DNA of 64,000 nt from Myotis daubentonii (lineage: Eukaryota > Chordata > Mammalia > Chiroptera > Vespertilionidae): positions 86,937,063 to 87,001,062 of the forward strand of contig NC_081841.1 in NCBI RefSeq assembly GCF_963259705.1, written 5' to 3'. A model generated the notes under the pieces. That model saw nothing but the letters and a program-made list of their open reading frames with translations. It did no database searches and had not been told where the DNA came from. A program made the position numbers and the translations under genes. Shown here piece after piece: positions 56,031 through 64,000 of this stretch. How positions within the stretch are numbered: the first letter of the stretch is position 1; every line of letters starts with the position of its first letter.

Positions 56031-57609
56031 CAGAGTAAATGGCATTTAATAAGACCACAGTGAAGGGCACATCCTGAGCATCTGCCAGACCTCGAATTTG
56101 TTGAAAGGGCACTTAGTATGAGCAACCAGAAGGGGTTTTCTGGGGGTGCGCTCATATTCTTCTCAGCAATCAAATAAATGGCCCAGCTGCCTCCTCCAGC
56201 TCCAATTGACCAACGCCTGGCCCTGACTTAAGATCTAACTAAGAGGTCTGTATCCAACCTCCCAATCCTTCTCTCCCTCTTCCCTACCCTCTGTCCAAAC
56301 ACCCACTCCCCCCCCCCCACCCACCCCCTCCACTCACACGCGTACACATTCCCCTGGCCACAGCCAAGGGCACACGCTGTGCCAGGCCCCGGCCCTGGAT
56401 GATCCTGACAGGCGTCCCCCAAGGGCAGTTGTTTGACTGAATGGAACCTCTTATTAAAAATTAATTTCTGTTAAACCCGATTACATATGAACACAGCCTC
56501 ATTATGATCGCTACTGCGATTTCTGGAAACAAACATAGGCCCTACTGTTGCCAAGAGCAAGGGTCAGTTTAGGACAATTCTGAGTCTTAATCTATGAACA
56601 GGGAGACACAGCCAGCAGATTCCCTGAGGCTCACAAAGGCATTTGTCCCCTGGAGACTGTCTGCCCCACCCTCCTCCTCCTGCTCCTCCCAACTACCCTC
56701 CTCCTCCCCGCCCCTCCCCCCTGCTCCCACACACACGGGCCCGTTCCCTGGGCAATGTGTAGAGATGGAAGAGCCTGCTCCTGAGTGCAGATGGACCGGA
56801 TTCTACCGCAAGTGTGCTTGCCCTTTGAAGGTATAGGCTTCCCCACCTGTAAACACAGAATAATTCTAATAACACCACTACCTAGCTCATACAGCTGTGG
56901 GAGGATTAAATGAGACAATATTCCTGGAGTGGAAAAAGTAGGTTTACAGTTGTGAGTCCACAAAACACAGGGTTTATTCTTGTATTATTATTGATTAATT
57001 ATTGTATTATTTCCCATATGAACAACTGTAGGCCTACTTTTAACTCCACGCCCCCCCACCCCCCGTATGTAAAGCATGTAGACTATAAAGAGCAAGCCCT
57101 CAATAAATAGCCATCCCATCTCCCACAGCCACCCTGCCCTGTGCATTCCTGTACTGGAATAGTCTTCTGCAATCTGTCTCCTAAAGTTAGGGTGCAAAAT
57201 CAGGGGTCCTCATTTTCTTGACAGCAATGGGTTGAAAATAACAGAGATCTGAAGTTAAAATACTCTAGACCAGATCTATACACCCCCCCCCCATATCTCT
57301 GATAAAATTTTATTTTTCTCCTCTGCATTGTTTCTTCTATTTCTAGCTCATGAGACAAAGGAGAGGTGAGAGCTAGAGGCAGAAAATTCATTGTATTCTC
57401 CTCACTTTCGTGCTTCCTATGTCTTCAGTATTTTTGCCATCAGCAGCTTTGACCTGGCATTGTAGGATCTTCTAATGCGGAGAGAACCCAACTTCTAAAA
57501 TGGGTGTTTCCCCCCTGCTGACTGAGAAAGAATATAAAGAGCAGCAACACCCAGTGAAATGACGGTGGCAAATCTGAAAGAAGGCAAGCGTGCAATAAGA
57601 ATCAGATAT
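56031..57609. other. Unassigned, C-rich patches, partly repeat-free
   Basis: No gene recognised. 56400-56600 is the best candidate in the window for conserved non-coding DNA. C-rich tracts at 56310-56330, 56680-56730 and 57050-57065 produce proline or glycine-rich frames that are not supported. Confidence 0.45.
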
Positions 57610-57960
57610 AAAATGTGAGGTCACTGACCCAGTCATTCCACTTCCGGGAATTTATCCAAAGGAAATAATTAAGCAAGCATAAACCAATGAATTTTATCAT
57701 AGTAGTGCTGATCACAGTGAAGAATTATAAACTAGCTAATGTTCCTCAATCGGAAGTTGATCATATAAATTATTTTATATTCACACAATTGAAAATGTTT
57801 ATAATCATTTTTAAAGATGAACTAAAGTTATGCAACACGTAATGAAAAGTTCTCTATAAATTGTTAAAGTTGAAAAAAACCTGGTTGCAGAGAAATATGT
57901 GAATATAATTCTGTTTATGTAAAAATATAAAAATCTCTTATATATATTTATCTAAGCATC
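57610..57960 (+). mobile_element. Ancient L1 3' fragment (L1M-like)
   Basis: gacccagtcattccacttcc, gggaatttatccaaaggaaa, ctaatgttcctcaatcggaa, ttatattcacacaattgaaa and cagagaaatatgtgaatata follow the L1 ORF2 end with heavy decay. Confidence 0.75.
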
Positions 57961-58299
57961 TTATAACCCAAAGTACGCTTTGTCAAACTTTTAAGTCATT
58001 ATCTTTGGTGGGAGGATTATAAGAGTACTTTCAAAAGATAGTTTATAAACTTAAGCATGGCATGAATTTAGTAATTTGAGCCTATATACATTTATAATCA
58101 CCCAAACAAAATAGACATTTTTCTTCATTTTTTTAAGGGTGCTACAAGGTTTAACTTTTCTCATCTGGCAAATAAAAGAATTGAGAGTATGACCTAATAA
58201 CGGAGTTTCAAAATACACAAAACAAAAATTGACAGAATTAGTGGAAGACAGATACAATTTATAATCAAGTCACAGATCTGAACACTCCTCATGAGCAAT

Positions 58300-58530
58300 T
58301 TATAGACTACATGCTACATGCCAGGGTCTGTGCCAAGCATTTCATGGCCACTGGGCTCACAATAATCCTGAGGTTGAGACTGCCCAGCCACCAATATTAT
58401 TGCCACTGGGCCTTGCATAGGTCTTGGCAACATCACGCTTATTAGTAGTGAAGCTGGGATATGCTCCCATCTCAGCCAGACTCCCAAGTCCAAGATGTAG
58501 GGGCTGTAAAAGTTTTCTGGATTATGAGTG
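58300..58530 (-). mobile_element. Probable MIR SINE
   Basis: The antisense order tgccagggtctgtgccaagc, ctcacaataatcctgaggtt, then agtgaagctgggatatgctc and ctcagccagactcccaagtc is MIR-like but diverged. Confidence 0.6.
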
Positions 58531-58650
58531 TCGAAAATCCTAGGTGCTAAAGACAAGAGTGATTTTAGGAAAAAAGGAGAAAATTTATTTATTTAGGCTC
58601 ATATCAAGAATTTCGTTCTTCTCACCAAAATAAAACGCAGGTGTATCTAA

Positions 58651-58790
58651 AATGTAATATTTTTATTGTCTAAAGTTTTACATATGTCTCCTTTTTCCCC
58701 AATTGACACCCACCCCTCCCCCACCCCACCCCCCGCCAGCCATTCCCACCCCAGGCAAGCCCCCACCACCCCAGTGTCTGCATGCCTAAA
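58651..58790 (-). mobile_element. Young L1 3' end, 5'-truncated, antisense
   Basis: The reverse complement carries gggcttgcctggggtgggaa, then gtcaattggggaaaaaggag and acttta gacaataaaa. These match the 3' UTR of the L1 at 23081-24000 (gtcaattggggaaaaaggag). It is about 140 bp. Pro-rich frames on the plus strand are artefacts. Confidence 0.85.
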
Positions 58791-60609
58791 AAAAAAACAA
58801 ACAACAAACAAAAATGACCTTCACTCCAAATTAAGGAATAGGCTCCAAAATATATATATTTTAAATTTCTAGCCTTAAACCTCCCTTCTCCTCATCTCCT
58901 CCCTGCAGGTTGATTTACTCACATGCCTTACCTATTGAAAGACTGGTTTAACTCTAGTTTCCCTTGGAAGATATGACCTGAGAGGCTGCCTGAGCTTCCT
59001 CTGCCTTTTTGTGACCTCCTGGTGACCTGGGAGTTTTCCCCACTTTGGTTAGGGCCGCTCAGGTACTCAATCTACACATCAGTGGGATTCAGTTTCCTCT
59101 CGCTTGAATGACTCCTCAGAACCTAACTCATTCAGCAGCCCACCCACTCCCTTTCCTGTTTCTCTGGCCTTTATGGGCAATAGCCCATCTCTCTCCTCCT
59201 CAGCAGGCAGGCTCTTCCCTGGGTTGATGGTGATTGATTTGTTTTCAGTTGTCCTTATGTTTTGTTTGGTTGTTTTGATTGTTTTGTTTTGTTTTTCCTT
59301 CTCATGTGGGGTAAATAGCCAAATTGTGTTTTCCTTTCACTACCTTAAGACTTTGGGTGTCAACTAGTAATCTTTTGTCTTCTCTCCCTATGTTAGCCTT
59401 TGTTTGTTAGTATAATTACAGGCCTCACTATTTTGGACAATCGGACTTTAATTGGCCTATCCCTAGCCAGAAAAAATCACCCTGAAAAAGTCAGAACAGT
59501 GCAACAATCATACTACTAAAATAACATCCCCAGGGCCCACCATCTGAAGAAAATATATTAAGAAAGAAAATATTTTTTAAAAAGAGGGGAAAAAAGGATT
59601 GGAAAATATTTGACTCAGCTGCTCAAGAGTATAGACTTCCTATCTGCCCACAGAGGGGTAAGGAAAAGGCCTTTGGTGAAAAAAATGACCCTGCAGTTCT
59701 TCAATATAACCACATAAAATACAAAGTGTATTTAGCATAAAGGACGTAAGCTGCACAGAAAATGTGGTTGCACAAACAATTTTGCAATTTTCATAAATTA
59801 CAAAGAATGCATTTAACCAGTTTTGTAACTAGCTTTCAAAAGCCTTTTACATCTCTCAGTGGTCTCCAGAGTAAACACATCTCCCACACAGTAGCATCTA
59901 TTTCTATAGAATTAAGTTTCTGCTCTGAAATGATGTAATCTTCCATCTGGGGCAGTTTACACATACCTTTCCCAAATGATAGAGCAACAGAATTCAACCT
60001 CATTTCTTCCATTCCTCCAAGAACGTGCCATGCTGGGCTGCACGTCAACCAGGAAATATTCAGTAAACAGAACTTGTACTCCATTTATTCTGAGTTTACT
60101 TTAAGGAGCCACTTATCTCTTTTGGAATGACTTCCCTTGCCAATCACCTTGTGGAAAAGGCCTGGGAGAGACACTCCCTGAGGACGTGCAGAATCCTAGG
60201 TCAGCAGCCTGTGTGGTGGCAATAAACAACTACACTATCTACATCTTAAGATCTTCCCTTTTCCGTCCAAAGACAATCGTTCTTTTCAGAGCAATTGAAA
60301 CACACACGCAGGTATACACTCATGGATGAGTGCATACGCACTCACGCACATGCCCGTGCATGGCAATGAGTCCTCTGTACATTCTCAGAAACGTGACCAT
60401 AATTTATTCTCCAGTGATGGTTTATGCTAAAACACACAAAAAAGCAAATAATCATTTTGGAGGTAAAAAGAGTCTTAAAGACTTATCGTTCAACACTTCA
60501 TTTAGCAAAGAATGACAATGAGGCCCAGGTATAAATTCATTCCAAAGAATTTATATTCTCTAAGATTTTGAGATAAGATTAGAGTATCTCCTTATCTGAT
60601 CTCTCTCCG
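58791..60609. other. Unassigned, partly repeat-free
   Basis: No gene or named repeat. 59740-60130 is a candidate conserved non-coding stretch. A short (CA)/(CAC)-rich patch is at 60300-60360. Confidence 0.45.
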
Positions 60610-60760
60610 TGGAAAGAGCTGAGGCTCTGAAGTCAGATCAGCCTGGGTTCAAATTTCAGCTCCATCATTTACCTCTGGGTGGTCTTAGGTAAATTTGCCA
60701 CTGTTTCCCCATCTGCAAAATGGAAATAATAAGAATTGAAGGATCCAGAATGTACCACTA
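60610..60760 (+). mobile_element. MIR SINE
   Basis: tggaaagagctgaggctctg, gtcagatcagcctgggttca, tcagctccatcatttacctc and ttccccatctgcaaaatgga are well-kept MIR core motifs. Confidence 0.88.
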
Positions 60761-60849
60761 TGAAGAGTTTTTGGTTGTTGTTTTCTGAACTCCGCTATCT
60801 GCTTAAAAGCTGAGCTTCCCAAAAGAATTCAACCGTCATAAATGCCCTC

Positions 60850-61440
60850 CCAGGGAATTCCACAGCCAGGAAAGTATGTATGACTCCTATTACTAGAGAG
60901 AAGTCAGCACTATAATAGGAAATCACCTAGTCCCTCCGGGGTGGCTCAGGGGTTGAGCTTTGACCTATGAACCTAGAGGTCACAGTTTGATTCCCAGTCA
61001 GGGCACATGCCCTGGTGTGGGCTCCATCCCCAGTGTTGGTTATGCAGGAGGCAGCCAATCAATGATTCTCTCTCATCATTGATGTTTTTTATCTCTTTCT
61101 TCCTCTCCTTTCTTCTTTGAAATCAATAAAAATATATTTTTTTTAAAAAGAAAGAAATCACCTAAACAGATATTGTCATATCTCCTAAGGGCCTATTGAT
61201 CTTTCTTAAAAGTCATTGTTTTCCTTTAAATGCCCTTCTGTCTCTCTTCTTCTCCTATTAAGATGGTATATAAGCATTCAATTCTCCTTGAGTCATATTT
61301 TTCTGTCCATTCTGGCAAACATATGTGAATAAAAGTTTGTCTTTTCTCTTGCCAATCTGTCTTATGTCAGTTTAATCCACAGACTTCCAATCCCTGAATC
61401 TATTAAGAAGTTAAAGGAAGAGTTTTTTTCTCTCCAACAG
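60850..61440 (+). mobile_element. Retroviral LTR fragment, split by a VES
   Basis: Right of the VES are a TATA box (tatataag, 61267-61274) and AATAAA (61328-61333) followed by agtttgtcttttctcttgcc and tgtcttatgtcag, a U3-R-U5 layout. The left part before 60931 is assigned only by continuity. No internal retroviral sequence follows. Boundaries approximate. Confidence 0.6.
60931..61153 (+). mobile_element. VES SINE inside an LTR
   Basis: Head ccctccggggtggctcaggg, box B-like cagtttgattccc, body atcaatgattctctctcatc, and tail gaaatcaataaaaatatatt. Flanks gaaatcaccta (60920-60929 region and 61154-61164) are a target duplication. Confidence 0.94.
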
Positions 61441-61449
61441 AGCAAACAT

Positions 61450-61760
61450 GTATTAGTTACTTACAATGAACAAGACACTGTTTTAAAAACACTAAATGTA
61501 TTAATTTGTTTCCCACCATGTCCCTTTTAGAAATAAGGAAACTCGGGCACAGAGAGGTTAACCAACTTGCTTAAAATCAGACAGCTAGAAAATGGTGGTG
61601 TCAGGATTTGAACTTAGCAATGTAATTCCAGAATCCTTGCATTTATGAGAGTAACCTCTACCTCACAAGTGTGTACCAAAAATTAGAGGACATAACCTAC
61701 ATACAACATCTAGCCTGGCACAAAGGAAGGGCTCAAATAATGTCAATTGCATTTTTACTA
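61450..61760 (-). mobile_element. MIR SINE
   Basis: Antisense: tgtattagttacttacaatg, then gaaataaggaaactcgggca, cagagaggttaaccaacttg and gtggtgtcaggatttgaact. The right end (61690-61760, tagcctggcacaaaggaagg) may be a separate small fragment in plus orientation. Confidence 0.8.
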
Positions 61761-62559
61761 TTAGAAAAACAGTGTGCTATTGATGAACTAGACTGTTTCC
61801 TAACTCTCATCAAGGGTTAGGGTAGAACAAGGAATCTAAGCTGTGCTTGACAGTCCGTGTGAATGGTGTTGGAGTTCCTGAAAACAGACAAATATGACAG
61901 AGCCAGACAAGAAAACTTGGTCAGGTTTATCTAGCACCATCCCATGGACCCCAATAGTCTGCTGACTAAAAAGTATGGACTTGGTTTTGTTTTGTTTGTC
62001 TGATCACAGAGCAGGAACATTGTCTCAGCTCTGATATAAAATGGATGAGGTATGCCACAAACTCCCACCACTTCCATGCTCATCAGCAATCTTGCAGTGA
62101 GAAACTCAGCTATCCTGTTTCCCTCATCCTCATCCTGGGAAGGGAGTGGCCAGTGGAATGAGCAATGTCCACATCACTGCAGAGGGCATAAAGCAGATGT
62201 TCGAACTGGGGTATCAGCATCACACAGGCCTGTGAACAAATACCAGCTTTACCGGGACTTCCCTGGGAAACCTTCAGGAACCTTGATTGAAACTCTATGG
62301 ATTTCTGTTTTCTCACCTGAAAGATGGAGATTTAACATCCTTATAAAGCCTACCTCACAGCACAGTTGGGCCAGCCTCCTGGTGATAGCTCAATGTGTAT
62401 TCTTTAGTAAATTTATAAATTGGCTTTGTGACTTATCAACTACTTGCAGAAAGTCTCCCATGATCCTTTCCTTCCCCAAATAGAAAAAATGTCCCCTGCT
62501 CCTCTGAAGTCCTGCAGGATTTCTTCTGGATCTCTAGTGTGGAAACGGGTAACTTTACC
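61761..62559. other. Unassigned
   Basis: No repeat named. The 143-codon plus frame at 62052-62483 has no recognisable domain. It overlaps MIR-like text (tttctgttttctcacctgaa), so I do not call a gene. Confidence 0.4.
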
Positions 62560-62790
62560 TTCTATGTGCCAGCCAAAGTGCTAAGCACTTTACATGCATT
62601 TTCCTCATATAATCCTGATAACAACACTATAAATAATATAATTATCTCCATTCTTCACAGATGAGAAGACAAAATTTTAATAAAGCTAAGTACCTGGTCT
62701 GAGGTTACACAGGTAGCTAGTGATGAAGCTAATACAAGCGTCTAAATCCAGAGCCTATGTCCTTAACTTTATGCTGTTTGTCCCTCTATA
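62560..62790 (-). mobile_element. MIR SINE
   Basis: Antisense: tatgtgccagccaaagtgct, aagcactttacatgcatttt, ctccattcttcacagatgag, gaggttacacaggtagctag and tccagagcctatgtcc. Close to full length. Confidence 0.88.
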
Positions 62791-62827
62791 CCTTATAATG
62801 ATTTATGTTCATTATCAGTTTCTTTTT

Positions 62828-63042
62828 TAAAAATATATATATATTTTTATTTCAGAGAAGAAGAGAGAGGGAGAGAGAGATAGAAACATCAATGACAAGA
62901 GAGAATCATTGATTGGCTGCCTCCTGCATTCCCCACACTGGGGATCAAGCCCACAACCTGGGCCTGTGCCCTCACTGGGAATTGAACCATGACCTCCTGG
63001 TTCATAGGTCAATGCTCAATCACTAAACCACACCACCCGGCC
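62828..63042 (-). mobile_element. VES SINE
   Basis: The full antisense head ends aaaccacaccacccggcc. The body is agagagaatcattgattggc and the tail side atatatttttatttcag. Flanks attatcagtttcttttt and attatcattttcatttt give an imperfect target duplication (62811 and 63043). Confidence 0.94.
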
Positions 63043-63142
63043 ATTATCATTTTCATTTTAAGATTAAAAGGTCAAGATTTGTATGTCAGTTATATTTTTA
63101 TGTTCCAAGGGATGTTCTTTGAACACACAGGTTGTCTATTAT

Positions 63143-63170
63143 TGAATGAATGAATGAATGAATGAATGAT
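63143..63170. repeat. (GAAT)n microsatellite
   Basis: Six gaat units, possibly at the decayed end of an old LINE. Confidence 0.9.
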
Positions 63171-63214
63171 TATATACCATAATTCCCCTCCTCAGAGTCT
63201 TATTAATCTTAATT

Positions 63215-63400
63215 TATTTGCACTAAATGCTTTATATTAATTGTCTCATTCTATGCTCACAACCCCACCAGCTTGTTGTTATTATTTCCATTGTGTAGAT
63301 AAGGAAACCAGGACTTAGAGAGATGAGTAACTTGCCCAAGGCTAATAAGTTACAGATCTGGATTCCCATCTGGGAAGACTGAACCCTCTGACTGAGTCTG
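63215..63400 (-). mobile_element. MIR SINE
   Basis: Antisense: ttaattgtctcattctatgc, ttatttccattgtgtagata, aggaaaccaggacttagaga and gtaacttgcccaaggctaat. Confidence 0.85.
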
Positions 63401-63799
63401 CAATCATCACTCCACAGCTGAGAAGCAGATCTGAAAGGGGATGGCCTCACCAAACCACAGACATTCTCTGGCCCACTCAGGCAGCATCTCTCTTTTCAAA
63501 ACTTTTTAACTCTCAATGGCTTTTTTAAAGGAATTAGAAGGGCCCTTAAAATGTGAAGCTTTGTATAGAAATTAGTGGCAATTCCAAAATTCCTTATAAG
63601 AAGGGTTTAGAAATAGCAATGTCATTGGAATTGAGGTAGGGGGAAGAGGGACACAAGGATTTTTTAAATTTATTTTGGGGGGGGGAAATTATCATAAAGC
63701 TATATTTTGAGAGGCAACTTGGTAATTTTTAATCAGATTCTATTATTATTTGCAGATTGCTGATGGATATTATAGGGGCACTTTAAAGGGAGTGTTTCA
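63401..63799. other. Unassigned
   Basis: Nothing recognised. A G-run (about 9) lies near 63677. Confidence 0.5.
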
Positions 63800-63920
63800 T
63801 GACCGGCATTGAGCGTCGTCCTGTGCACCAAAAGGTTGCTGGTTGCATTCCCGGGCAGGGCACATGCCTGAGTGTCAGATTAGGTCGTCAATCACAGCAA
63901 GTATGGAGGGCAGGAAATTG

Positions 63921-63974
<54 letters not shown>

Positions 63975-64000
63975 TCCTCTCTCTACGCATGTCCTCAGGT
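63800..64000 (+). mobile_element. VES SINE, diverged, cut by window edge
   Basis: Diverged head catgaccggcattgagcgtc, box B-like ggttgcattcccg, a CT tract at about 63925-63971, and the start of the TCCTCAGGT-class tail at the last base. Confidence 0.85.

Noticed and set aside
62052..62483. 143-codon plus-strand frame
   Set aside because: No recognised domain; part resembles decayed MIR text.

Overview
This window looks like nuclear DNA of a vespertilionid (evening) bat. The evidence is a set of lineage-typical mobile elements: about eighteen VES-type tRNA-derived SINEs; nine or ten non-autonomous Helitrons with HeliBat-like ends (5' TCCTATATAATAAAAG or TCTACACTAATAAAAG, 3' hairpin GTGCACGAA/TTCGTGCAC followed by CTAG); two copies of a ~235-bp nhAT MITE with exact 8-bp target duplications; one SPIN-type hAT element; and young, 5'-truncated L1 3' ends. 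Older mammalian repeats (MIR, L2, L1M, ancient hAT and LTR fragments) fill much of the rest. I recognise no intact protein-coding gene, exon, tRNA or rRNA, so the window is probably intergenic or deep intronic. The only gene-derived sequence I can name is a decayed RRM2 retropseudogene.

Layout. 1-11,300: old L1, MIR and VES copies in AT-rich unassigned sequence, with an unusual inverted pair of ~90-bp repeats (4386-4480 and 5401-5491). 11,368-13,104: three head-to-tail Helitrons, then an nhAT. 14,048-18,655: a nested block in which an L1 (ORF2 onward) is split by the RRM2 retropseudogene. 19,043-27,442: Helitron-rich, with five more copies, one carrying a ~0.8-kb higher-order minisatellite, and a second directly abutting pair; an L1 with a perfect 16-bp target duplication lies between them. 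28,000-33,400: mostly unassigned plus MIR, L1M and an old hAT. 33,429-38,617: Helitron, nhAT, VES, an L1-like antisense fragment and another Helitron. 38,618-49,000: largely unassigned, with L2, LTR-like and L1 3'-end pieces. 49,064-64,000: SPIN, two retroviral-type LTR fragments, many VES copies (one pair adjacent) and several MIRs.

How the parts interact: L1 machinery explains the VES copies, the truncated L1s and the RRM2 copy (target duplications, A-rich tails, 5' truncation). Helitrons and hATs are rolling-circle and cut-and-paste DNA transposons. No transposase, Helitron Rep/helicase or intact reverse transcriptase frame is present, so every element here is non-autonomous or dead. Element names were assigned by recognition of termini and characteristic motifs, not by a database search. 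Boundaries without a stated target duplication are approximate. I found no convincing new biological system. The most interesting signals are the abutting Helitrons, the hairpin-rich minisatellite inside one of them, the SPIN copy, the unassigned inverted pair, and several repeat-free stretches that could be conserved regulatory DNA.
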